Source: Hyphomicrobium_A sp964622715 (lineage in GTDB: Bacteria; Pseudomonadota; Alphaproteobacteria; Rhizobiales; Hyphomicrobiaceae). Taken from it: DNA of 16,345 nt. Positions 1-6,812 of the stretch are shown in pieces. Numbering within the stretch: position 1 is the first letter of the stretch; each line of letters opens with the position of its first letter. The notes under the pieces were generated by a model. The model was not told the DNA's origin and searched no databases. It saw only the letters and a program-made list of their open reading frames with translations. Made by a program: the position numbers and the translations under genes. Location of the stretch: positions 1 to 16,345 of the forward strand of contig CAZURR010000057.1 in NCBI GenBank assembly GCA_964622715.1, read 5' to 3'.

Positions 1-52
1 GCACAAATGCGGGCAGGCTTCTAATGAGTGCGGTGAGACGCGGGCGCGACAT
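1..52 (-). CDS. 5' end of a gene cut by the window edge; possibly a PLP-dependent aminotransferase
   Basis: An ATG at 52 reading leftward gives 17 open codons, beginning MSRPRLTALIRSLPAFV, before the sequence stops. A purine-rich GGA lies about 8 bases upstream as a weak ribosome binding site. The start resembles the opening of histidinol-phosphate-aminotransferase-like PLP enzymes of Rhizobiales, which often begin with a similar 'LTPLIxSLPxxVPFVGPE' stretch. That is recognition from memory on very few residues, so the product is tentative. It would be transcribed in the same direction as the next two minus-strand genes but is separated from them by about 260 bp. Confidence 0.35.
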   Translation of the reverse strand, partial: MSRPRLTALIRSLPAFV

Positions 53-314
53 GAGATGTTCCGTAAGCAAACTTAGCCTGGCGCTCGAATACTCAGACCA
101 GCCCATACGCGCAAGGCGGATGTGTTGAGGGGTGTTGGTGATGCTGGGTGTGATGGTGTTGGAATGCTCTATGAAGCTCAGGGTTCGTCGGCGAAACGTT
201 ATTCAATATGCGCCACCCTCACGCATGACACCCCTGGTCCGGTATCATTAGAATAGAGGTGCGATCGGCGTACTTGTTCATAGCACCCGTCGCCGCATCG
301 ACGCCCGACCCCCC
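53..314. other. intergenic stretch without a recognisable gene
   Basis: No reading frame here has a convincing start, ribosome binding site and length. The only visible structure is a G/T-rich patch at 131-162 in which GGTGTTGG occurs twice, 24 bp apart. It probably carries the promoter of the leftmost minus-strand gene and the 3' end of the DUF1489 transcript, but I see no clear -35/-10 pair or terminator. Confidence 0.5.
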
Positions 315-752
315 TCAAATCAAACCAAGTTCAGCCAGTTCGCGGCGCATTTTGGGCGGCAGCTTTGCGAGCCGCTTGTCGCCGCGGCCAAGATCAGCAG
401 GCACATCGTCAGGATAGAAATACCGCCAGCCCTGAAACGCGCGCCGCGGGAAAGGGCGCACGGTCACGAGCTCCTCATCGAGCAGCAGCAGGCAACAGCG
501 CGAGCCGTCCTTCTTGTGCCCATCCTCAAATCCCATAAGGCGCTGACGCGCCTGGATCACACCCTTGATGACCCAATAAAGCGAACCGCCGTCAAGCAGC
601 TCGTCTTGACGCTTTGGCGCCTGGAAGGTGGTGTGGAATAGGCGCGCTTGAATGCCAGCCTTCTTCTGCTCCTCCAAGCGCGCTTTTTGCCAAGCGCCGA
701 GATCCTCAACCGAGGCCGCGCCCACACACAGTTTGATGAGATGCAGCGTCAT
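315..752 (-). CDS. DUF1489 family protein
   Basis: This is a 145-residue protein whose opening MTLHLIKLCVGAASVEDL and length fit DUF1489, a family of small cytoplasmic proteins of unknown function found mostly in alphaproteobacteria. I chose the ATG at 752, not the longer open frame up to 869, because the family begins with this motif and GAAGGGA lies about 9 bases upstream. Other visible family-like stretches are WVIKGVIQARQRL in the middle and a hydrophobic CCLLLLDEELVTV strand, followed by a C-terminal Lys/Arg-rich end (KLPPKMRREL). There is no signal peptide or membrane segment. The exported protein encoded upstream on the same strand ends 101 bp away, so co-transcription is possible but not shown. 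No function can be assigned beyond the family. Confidence 0.85.
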   Translation of the reverse strand: MTLHLIKLCVGAASVEDLGAWQKARLEEQKKAGIQARLFHTTFQAPKRQDELLDGGSLYWVIKGVIQARQRLMGFEDGHKKDGSRCCLLLLDEELVTVRPFPRRAFQGWRYFYPDDVPADLGRGDKRLAKLPPKMRRELAELGLI

Positions 753-853
753 GCCTATTGTTCCCTTCAGCGACCAAAGCGAACATGGCCTAGCGCGATA
801 GCGCGCCGCGAGCGCAAACAACAAACATCCACAAAAATCTGTGCCGGCGTTTG

Positions 854-1288
854 CTACTTCGCCGTGCACGATCCGGCATATTGGGCAAATACCGGCTGGC
901 CAATGAGTCCGAAGTGGCGCGAATGAACCGCAGGATGCAAACCCGTTGCCGGGTCCTTGTCGTAGATGGTCGTCAGGTTGAGAAAGCCCTCGTTGACGAC
1001 CTCCAAGAAATGGTTGGCGTTGATGGCGCGAACGATCTTGAGCGTTCCGGGATCGTCGCGACCGTCAGTCAGAAGCTGCGCAGATTGCCGATCTAGATCG
1101 ATCTCGGCGATCTTAAAGGAGAGCTTCGCCGGTGCCTTCGTATTGAATACGCCGTTCTCATAGCTCCAGGCGTTGCCCATCTCAAACGTACACTCAAATC
1201 CTGCTGGCTGGTCTTGCGCACGCGCCGCCTCGATGAACACAAAGCTCGCCGCCACAAGCACCAGACCCAGAATAGATCCAAACTGCAT
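854..1288 (-). CDS. small exported protein of unknown function
   Basis: This 144-residue protein starts at the ATG at 1288, preceded by GAGGGG at a good distance. The open frame extends further upstream to 1396, but only this start places a signal peptide at the N terminus: MQFGSILGLVLVAASFVFIE, then AARAQ, with likely cleavage after ARA or soon after. The mature part is about 120 residues with two cysteines (in FECTFEMGNAW and near the end in YAGSCTAK), which could form a disulfide in the periplasm. It looks like a small beta-rich periplasmic protein. I do not recognise a family. It is divergent from the lipoprotein gene that starts at 1488. Confidence 0.75.
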   Translation of the reverse strand: MQFGSILGLVLVAASFVFIEAARAQDQPAGFECTFEMGNAWSYENGVFNTKAPAKLSFKIAEIDLDRQSAQLLTDGRDDPGTLKIVRAINANHFLEVVNEGFLNLTTIYDKDPATGLHPAVHSRHFGLIGQPVFAQYAGSCTAK

Positions 1289-1393
1289 GATCGCCCCTCG
1301 CGTGAACCCTAACACCCGCGCCAGCCGGATGGATGGCATTTTCGCGGCGCATTCAACCTCGGGCACGGCCCATGCGCAACTGCGCCGTATGTT

Positions 1394-1419
1394 CACAGGT
1401 CCATGGCCGTTGACCTGTG
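1394..1419. repeat. inverted repeat in a divergent promoter region
   Basis: CACAGGTC (1394-1401) and GACCTGTG (1412-1419) are perfect 8-bp arms around a 10-base centre. The repeat sits between two divergent genes for exported proteins (starts at 1288 and 1488), about 70 bp upstream of the rightward start. It could be a regulator binding site or an RNA hairpin at the 5' end of a transcript. There is no T-tract on either side, so it does not look like a terminator. Confidence 0.4.
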
Positions 1420-1487
1420 CCTAAGCGCCTCATATCCGCCCCGATTCAGGAATCGATAGCAAAGACAAGCGGGTGGGAACAAAAGCA

Positions 1488-1970
1488 ATGGTTCGGCAAG
1501 GGACATTTGGTTTCGTAGCGATGGTGAGCATAGTCACCTGCGCATGCACTTCGGCGTCAAACGACAGCCCGCCAAAGCTCGTCGACCAGCCACCGTTGAC
1601 CGGCGATGCGACGGGGTTCACCTACCAACTCTCCGAGAAAGAGATGGCATACGACTGCAAGAAGCTGACCGGCATCATGCAGGTGCGCATCCTGCAAATG
1701 CGTGGCAAGGACGGGCACGCAAACATATCGCTAGCCTCGCGCGGGGTTCGCACGGTCAACCAATCGGTATTCGGTGCTTCGGCCGGAGATATCAGTCCAG
1801 AAGCGCAGTACACTCAAGACCACGCCATGCTCGAAGCCTATAACCGCCAGCTTGCCGTCAAGAACTGCAAGACGTTTGACATCGCCGCTGAGCTCAAGGC
1901 CGACGCGATTGCGAGAAGAACGCCGGCCCCAAAAGAAACCGAAAATAGCAAGCAGATCAAGAAACCCTGA
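1488..1970 (+). CDS. small putative lipoprotein of unknown function
   Basis: This 160-residue protein has an N-terminal hydrophobic segment (FGFVAMVSIV) followed by TCAC, so the cysteine after Ala is a likely lipidation site, although the position at -3 is Thr rather than the usual Leu. I chose the ATG at 1488 over the in-frame GTG at 1473 because GGGTGGGA lies just upstream of it at normal spacing. After a short Pro-rich linker the protein contains two more cysteines (YDCKKL and KNCKTF) and a Lys-rich C terminus. No transmembrane segment follows the signal. I do not recognise a family; it is probably attached to the inner or outer membrane and faces the periplasm. The next gene begins 94 bp downstream on the same strand. 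Confidence 0.7.
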   Translation: MVRQGTFGFVAMVSIVTCACTSASNDSPPKLVDQPPLTGDATGFTYQLSEKEMAYDCKKLTGIMQVRILQMRGKDGHANISLASRGVRTVNQSVFGASAGDISPEAQYTQDHAMLEAYNRQLAVKNCKTFDIAAELKADAIARRTPAPKETENSKQIKKP

Positions 1971-2064
1971 TCATAAGGTCGCCTGCGAATCACTCGACCC
2001 TTTATCCTGGGGCCAGATTTCTGGTGTAGGAGTGAGCGGTGTTAGCAACGCTCGGGGGAAAGTG

Positions 2065-2553
2065 ATGACCGCGCAGCAGGATTTCGATGTCGAAGAACGG
2101 CCGACCAGCCTTCCCTGGCCGCCAATCTTGTTAATTGTCGTCGTGGGTGCCGCCGTTCTGCTAGGCTATGTGTCGCCATTGCCCTGGCCGGGACTTGGAG
2201 ACCTCCCTTCGCGCATAGTGGGGATTGGGTTCGGTGCCGCTGGCGTCGTGCTACTGGTGACGGCAATTGTGACCCTGCGCCGGCACGGCACGACGATTCG
2301 ACCTAACGCTGGCGCAACCACGCTGGTCACATCCGGACCGTTTCGCTTTTTCCGAAATCCCATCTATCTCGCAGATGCATTGATCTTGTTTGGCGTGGCC
2401 GAAATCGCCACGAACATCTGGTTTGTGATTGCCGCGCTTGTCTTTGGGCTGCTAGTCACGTGGTTCGCAATCCTCCCTGAAGAGCGGCACCTGGAAAGAC
2501 GTTTCGGTCAAGCCTACCTAGACTACAAAGCGAAGACACGCCGGTGGTTGTGA
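2065..2553 (+). CDS. isoprenylcysteine carboxyl methyltransferase-like integral membrane protein
   Basis: This 162-residue protein has about four hydrophobic segments (around residues 16-36, 47-67, 105-120 and 122-140) and the C-terminal signature of the ICMT/phospholipid methyltransferase superfamily: a GPFRFFRNPIY stretch and then PEERHLERRFGQAYLDY near the end. The conserved His/Glu and Arg-Asn-Pro residues of that superfamily bind S-adenosylmethionine at the membrane surface. The bacterial substrate is usually unknown. The ATG at 2065 follows GGGGGA at good spacing; the frame is open further upstream but overlaps the lipoprotein gene. Its stop lies only 10 bp before the next start, so the two are probably co-transcribed. 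I am confident of the superfamily, not of the substrate. Confidence 0.85.
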   Translation: MTAQQDFDVEERPTSLPWPPILLIVVVGAAVLLGYVSPLPWPGLGDLPSRIVGIGFGAAGVVLLVTAIVTLRRHGTTIRPNAGATTLVTSGPFRFFRNPIYLADALILFGVAEIATNIWFVIAALVFGLLVTWFAILPEERHLERRFGQAYLDYKAKTRRWL

Positions 2554-2563
2554 GGGAAACACG

Positions 2564-3262
2564 ATGGCCGCCGATTACGGTGAAAAGGAACGTGCCTTCA
2601 TCGACGGCCTCAAAGACGATAGTGGGCGCGATCTCGGCGAATGGATGGTAGCGATTGCCGAGCAAAATCTGCCGCATCGCAACGACATCATCGACTGGCT
2701 GCGCCAGCAGGGCTTCATGTTCTCAAAGGCGTCGTGGCTGGAGCGAATTCACCACAATGGCGGGCGGCCCATCTATGCCGAAAGCGCAACCGACAAGCCG
2801 GATATAAAGCGCCAATCGCCCGACAAGAAAGAGAGCGCAAAACCACACAGCTCGTCAGAGTCAGAACCGGAGCCGCGGGTCGACGCGTCTTCCGAAGACG
2901 CCATGAGCGACGAATTGGATACGTTGCTGGCCAAGGCGAAGGCTTACCGGCCGCTGGCACAATTTCTCATCGCGCAAATCAAGGCGGTTTGGCCAGCCAC
3001 ACGCTTTGAGCCGCGCGCAACGTTCATTGCCATTCGCGACTTGGATGAATTCGCCGCACTAGGCGTCGGTGCTAAGGAGTTGCGGTTGCATTTGGCGCTC
3101 GGCGACCATCAACCGGACGACGTCGTCAAAAAGGGCGTACCCGGTGGCGGACTTGGCAAGGCCGACACGCTTTCCCACATGGTGGTTCTGACTGACGCGC
3201 GCCAAGTTGATGCCCATCTTTTGGATCTCGTTCGGCTGGCTGCTAAAAAGGTGAATGATTGA
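2564..3262 (+). CDS. DUF4287/DUF5655-like protein
   Basis: This 232-residue soluble protein has two conserved parts joined by a charged Ser/Glu/Lys-rich linker (about residues 78-115). The N-terminal part resembles DUF4287 (WMVAIAEQNLPHRNDIIDWL then HGx-like spacing). The C-terminal part, from about residue 120, resembles DUF5655: a helix, then FEPRATFIAIRDLDEFAAL, KELRLHLALG and a late SHMVVLTDARQVD. DUF5655 is a domain of unknown function that often occurs beside DUF4287 or in uncharacterised cytoplasmic proteins. The start at 2564 has GAGGGA upstream and lies 10 bp after the methyltransferase-like gene, which indicates an operon. No catalytic motif is visible. The domain assignments are by eye. 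Confidence 0.75.
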   Translation: MAADYGEKERAFIDGLKDDSGRDLGEWMVAIAEQNLPHRNDIIDWLRQQGFMFSKASWLERIHHNGGRPIYAESATDKPDIKRQSPDKKESAKPHSSSESEPEPRVDASSEDAMSDELDTLLAKAKAYRPLAQFLIAQIKAVWPATRFEPRATFIAIRDLDEFAALGVGAKELRLHLALGDHQPDDVVKKGVPGGGLGKADTLSHMVVLTDARQVDAHLLDLVRLAAKKVND

Positions 3263-3336
3263 CAGCTCGTACACGCGCTGATCATCGATTAGCCTGAATT
3301 TCGGGGCTTGTTGCCCATGCGTTTGGAGGTCTCGTG

Positions 3337-4671
3337 ATGGCAGCCGCAGTTCGTGGGCCATACTTTGCGCTGGCGCTCGCCGCCGGTGCGCTTGGTGCGT
3401 TACCCGGACCGCTCGCGGCGCAAAGCTCAAGCCGCGACGGCATCGCCGACCTCATCAACAAGTCTGCCAATGGCCCCGAGCTTGCCCAAACCACCGCAAC
3501 GCCTGCGATTGGCGCCAAGGATGACGCCACGCCTGTGGCGCCTCCGGTAAAGGACCCGCGCGCGGGCCAAAAGACATACGAGCAAGCGCGCCAGTTGATG
3601 CAGGCTATCGATGCGGTCTTGAAGGAAACAGCCCAACAGCGTGTGCAAGCGCAAAAGCTACCCGGCAAGGACGAGTTTATCGTCACGCCCCTATGGACGG
3701 AGACGCGCGAGGATCGCGAACGTTACGTTCGCAATTTGCTCGATTCTGCACTCGGAATAGTCACCGACGTTCCCATCGTTGAGTTGCAGAAGAAGGTCGA
3801 AGGACTGAGGCGAAACATCCATGACATCGAAGGCCACATCGCCGCGCTAAAGGAGAAACAGATCACTGCGCCCACCGACGGCATGCTGCCCGGTGTGCTC
3901 ACCGATACCGTCGATAGTTTAGGCAGCGAGATCGCGGACGCAGAAAAGCGCATCGTCAAGAACCAGAATCAGATCGAAGCCACAAAGGGCGAAATTGCAA
4001 CCGCGCTGTCGCAGGCGGGCGTGGAGCTTAAGCCCGAGCAGGTCGATCTGTTACTCGACAGTGTGCTCTCAGGAGACCTCGTGCGTCTCGTCGCGGTATT
4101 TAATGCTGCCAAGGCAATCGACTCGCAACTCGGCAAACTCTTGGCCGCCGCTGGTGACAACATGAGCGCTGCGCGCAAGTACTTTGCTATGCACGCGGCA
4201 CTGTTCGCGATGCTGGTACACGCGCAAGATTCCGCTATCGCGAAGATCGATACGAAGTACATGCCCAAGCTCGATGCCATCCTGAAGGATATCGAGGCAG
4301 CCCAGGCCAAAACACGCCGCCTCCTTAAGAGCAACAACCGCCCCGATCAGCGTCGCGCGCTCGAAGCAAACTGGGACGCGCAGAGGGTTGCGCATCGGGC
4401 AGCCAAGGGGTATCGGCGCTACCTGCAGCAGCAGCGCGAGCAGATCGCGCGAGCGCGCACGCGGGCAACTCACGATCTGCGCATCGCCGACAATACGTAC
4501 GAGACGGTGGAAGCGAGCTTCCAGCTCAAGAGGCTGATGCGTGACAGTGCAGCGTCATTCGATGCGATCCAAAAACTGGAAGCGCCGACATTCGATCAAA
4601 TTTTCAAGAACGAGGAATTGCGGCGCGAGTTCGAGAACCTCACGCGCAAGCTCGACGAGCCGACGAGCTAG
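3337..4671 (+). CDS. large exported coiled-coil protein of unknown function
   Basis: This 444-residue protein begins with a signal peptide (Arg near the start, then YFALALAAGALGALPG and a cleavage site after LAA). The ATG at 3337 has GGAGGT 6 bases upstream; the GTG at 3334 would be too close. The mature protein starts with a Thr/Ala/Pro-rich low-complexity stretch to about residue 70 and continues almost entirely as charged helix. Stretches such as VELQKKVEGLRRNIHDIEGH, EIADAEKRIVKNQNQIEAT and the region near 320-400 have heptad-like spacing, so a periplasmic coiled coil is likely. No catalytic motif, membrane segment or known domain is visible. It stands alone: 74 bp separate it from the preceding gene, and it converges on the GNAT gene with only 14 bp between stops. 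Confidence 0.75.
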   Translation: MAAAVRGPYFALALAAGALGALPGPLAAQSSSRDGIADLINKSANGPELAQTTATPAIGAKDDATPVAPPVKDPRAGQKTYEQARQLMQAIDAVLKETAQQRVQAQKLPGKDEFIVTPLWTETREDRERYVRNLLDSALGIVTDVPIVELQKKVEGLRRNIHDIEGHIAALKEKQITAPTDGMLPGVLTDTVDSLGSEIADAEKRIVKNQNQIEATKGEIATALSQAGVELKPEQVDLLLDSVLSGDLVRLVAVFNAAKAIDSQLGKLLAAAGDNMSAARKYFAMHAALFAMLVHAQDSAIAKIDTKYMPKLDAILKDIEAAQAKTRRLLKSNNRPDQRRALEANWDAQRVAHRAAKGYRRYLQQQREQIARARTRATHDLRIADNTYETVEASFQLKRLMRDSAASFDAIQKLEAPTFDQIFKNEELRREFENLTRKLDEPTS

Positions 4672-4685
4672 GGATCTGCTGCGCC

Positions 4686-5126
4686 TTATCCACGCCTATA
4701 CTGTACAAATGGGCTCAAGGTGGCGAGGCCATCGTAGAGGCGGCGAGCCACGGTATTATTCGACTTGGTCGCCCAGCAAGTACGCGTGCAGCCATTGGCG
4801 TCTGCCTCGCGGTAAACAGCCTCAATGAGTGCGCGGCCAACCCCCTGCCCACGCGCGCCCGGATCGACGAACAAATCTTCCAAATAGCAATAGAAGGTTG
4901 GCGACCACGTAGAGCGGTGAAACAGCGCGTGCGCAATCCCGATCAGCCGCCCGCCGGCGGCGGCGGCGAGGCCGAATAGGCCATCCTGCCCGCTGAGCAG
5001 CCGCTGCCAGGTTGACGCAATGACGTCATCGGTGACATCCGCCTCATAGAAACGAACGTAGGCGTCAAACAACGCGTCCCATTCCGCGAGGTCGGCCTCC
5101 TGAAGCGGCCGAACGGTGATCCTCAT
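4686..5126 (-). CDS. GNAT family N-acetyltransferase
   Basis: This 146-residue protein is the length of a single GNAT domain and would transfer an acetyl group from acetyl-CoA to an amine. The start MRITVRPLQEADLAEW is the usual first strand and helix. The acetyl-CoA binding motif A is YLEDLFVDPGARGQGVGRAL, with the R-G-Q-G-V-G loop. The C-terminal part, CWATKSNNTVARRLYDGLA then FVQY, is the conserved Asn and Tyr region of this subfamily. I chose the ATG at 5126 over a GTG at 5147 because the G-rich AGGGGGG precedes it and the family begins here. It starts 21 bp after the mgtE stop, so the two form a likely operon. The substrate cannot be told from the sequence. Confidence 0.9.
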   Translation of the reverse strand: MRITVRPLQEADLAEWDALFDAYVRFYEADVTDDVIASTWQRLLSGQDGLFGLAAAAGGRLIGIAHALFHRSTWSPTFYCYLEDLFVDPGARGQGVGRALIEAVYREADANGCTRTCWATKSNNTVARRLYDGLATLSPFVQYRRG

Positions 5127-5147
5127 CTTCCCCCCTCCCCGCCACAC

Positions 5148-6527
5148 TCACATCAGCCACAACGTGGCCAGGCCCAGAAACGAGAAGAAGCCCACCACGT
5201 CGGTGACTGTCGTCACGAACACAGTCGAGGCGACGGCGGGGTCGAAGCCCATCCTGTCAAGGGTAAGCGGGATAATGATGCCCGCAAGTGCGGCCGCCAG
5301 CAGGTTTACCACCATGGCAACGGCGATTATGGGACCTAGCTGTTCCGTGCCGAACCAGAAGTACGCCACAAGCGCGAGCAACAATGCGAACGTGAAGCCG
5401 TTGATCAGCCCCACGGCGGTCTCACGAATGACCACGCGCACAATGTTGGCCGGGCCCAACTCGCGCCTGGCAAGCGCGCGCACGGTCACCGTCATGGTCT
5501 GCGTACCGGCGTTGCCGCCCATGGAGGCGACGATGGGCATGAGTACGGCGAGCGCCACCATGTGCTCTATCGTGGCGTCGAACAGCTTGATGACGGCGGA
5601 GGCCACAATGGCGGTCAAAAGATTGACGAACAGCCAGGCGAAGCGCGGGGGCGCGATTTGGCGCACGCTGTCGGAAAGGCGCTCATCGCCGACGCCGGCC
5701 AACAGCTTGGCGTCCTCATCGGCCTCTTGTTCGATGACCTCTACGACGTCGTCAACGGTGATAACGCCGACGAGGCGCTCGTTCTTGTCGACGACGGGTG
5801 CAGCCATTAAGCCATAACGCTCAAACTCACGCGCCACCTCTTCCTGGTCGGTCGTGGCCAGCACCAGGTGGCGGTCAGTGTCCATGATCTTCTCGACAGC
5901 GACCTGCCGCCTGGTGCGCAACAGGCGGCTGAGCTCAACACTGCCGAGCAGATGAAAGCCGGGATCGACGACAAGGATCTCTGAGAAGGTCTCGGGCAAG
6001 TCCTCTGTCTCACGCATGAAGTCGATGACCTGCCCGACCGTCCAGAACGGGGCGACCGTCACGAAGTCGGCCTGCATCAAGCGACCGGCTGTCTCTTCCG
6101 GGTAGAGGAGGTTGCGCTGCAGCGCGGCTCTTTCGCCTTGGGGGAGCTGGTCCAGGATCTCCTTCTGGTCGCTCTCCGTCAGCCCCCCAATGAGATAGGC
6201 GGCATCGTCGCTGTCGAGGTCAGTGATGCCCTTGGCCAGAACATCCTTGGGAAGGGCCTCCAAGATCTGGTCGCGGACCTTTTCATCGACCTCCGTCAGC
6301 ACCTCATAATCAAAGTCGGCCCCAAGCGTCCGAATGAGGCTGCCGCGCTCTTGGGGCCCCAATAGCTCGATAAGGTCAGCGAGATCGGGACCGTGCACCT
6401 CGGCAACAAGAGCGCGCACTTTGTCCTTGTTGTTCTCCTCTAGAGCGTCTGAGACGGCGCGCACAAGTTCCGCCGAAGGCGCGGCCCCCGGCTCGTGCGC
6501 AATGATTTCCTGCTGTCCCTCAACCAT
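5148..6527 (-). CDS. mgtE: magnesium transporter MgtE
   Basis: This 459-residue protein has the full MgtE layout: a helical N domain (about residues 20-130; HGPDLADLIELL, DSDDAAYLIGGL), a pair of CBS domains (about 135-265, ending GVITVDDVVEVIEQEADED), a linker helix and five membrane segments from about residue 295. Diagnostic residues are GGNAGTQ at 337-343 in the pore region and Asp443 in TVTDVVGFFSFLGLAT, matching the Asp that binds Mg2+ in the pore of Thermus MgtE. It is a homodimeric Mg2+ channel in the inner membrane; the N and CBS domains close it when cytosolic Mg2+ is high. I took the ATG at 6527, with AGGGGA 12 bases upstream (rather far); the frame is open to 6656, but those residues do not look like MgtE. 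Confidence 0.95.
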   Translation of the reverse strand: MVEGQQEIIAHEPGAAPSAELVRAVSDALEENNKDKVRALVAEVHGPDLADLIELLGPQERGSLIRTLGADFDYEVLTEVDEKVRDQILEALPKDVLAKGITDLDSDDAAYLIGGLTESDQKEILDQLPQGERAALQRNLLYPEETAGRLMQADFVTVAPFWTVGQVIDFMRETEDLPETFSEILVVDPGFHLLGSVELSRLLRTRRQVAVEKIMDTDRHLVLATTDQEEVAREFERYGLMAAPVVDKNERLVGVITVDDVVEVIEQEADEDAKLLAGVGDERLSDSVRQIAPPRFAWLFVNLLTAIVASAVIKLFDATIEHMVALAVLMPIVASMGGNAGTQTMTVTVRALARRELGPANIVRVVIRETAVGLINGFTFALLLALVAYFWFGTEQLGPIIAVAMVVNLLAAALAGIIIPLTLDRMGFDPAVASTVFVTTVTDVVGFFSFLGLATLWLM

Positions 6528-6579
6528 CGGAGGAGACGCTCCCCTGGCACGCGCCGAAATTGGGTTCGGGCGGTCATCA

Positions 6580-6601
6580 ATCCAACATTGGATGCTTGGA
6601 T
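6580..6601. promoter_or_regulatory. candidate operator upstream of mgtE
   Basis: ATCCAA-CA-TTGGAT at 6580-6593 is a perfect 14-bp palindrome with 6-bp arms, and TTGGAT occurs once more at 6596-6601, two bases after it. It lies about 50 bp upstream of the mgtE start and about 210 bp upstream of the divergent deacetylase start, so it is best placed to act on mgtE. Which regulator would bind is not visible. Confidence 0.35.
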
Positions 6602-6759
6602 AACACTGGGACTTAGCACGTCGCGCGCACAAAGACAGTCTGGTGCTTGAATGCAACAGACGCGCGCTGAAGCAAGTCCAAGCTGCGTTCAGCGTCGGTG
6701 CCGCCCGTTTACAGGAAATGTTAGGTGGTTAGGTTCTATGTATGTATGGGCGCTGCGGC

Positions 6760-6789
6760 TTGGCCGTTGTGCTAAATTGGGGATAAATT
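6760..6789 (+). promoter_or_regulatory. weak sigma-70-like promoter candidate for the first deacetylase gene
   Basis: TTGGCC (6760-6765) and TAAATT (6784-6789) are separated by 18 bases and end 23 bases before the ATG at 6813. The match to the housekeeping consensus is only partial, and the very short leader makes it a weak call. Confidence 0.25.
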
Positions 6790-6812
6790 CCCCAGCCAAC
6801 GGAAACGAGGCC

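Noticed and set aside
1774..2064. An N-terminal extension of the methyltransferase-like protein
   Set aside because: The extra residues overlap the lipoprotein gene in another frame and are Arg/Thr/Ser-rich; the ATG at 2065 has a good ribosome binding site.
5116..5817. A 233-codon plus-strand open frame opposite mgtE
   Set aside because: Its Thr/Ser/Met-rich product is the antisense reading of the membrane domain of MgtE.
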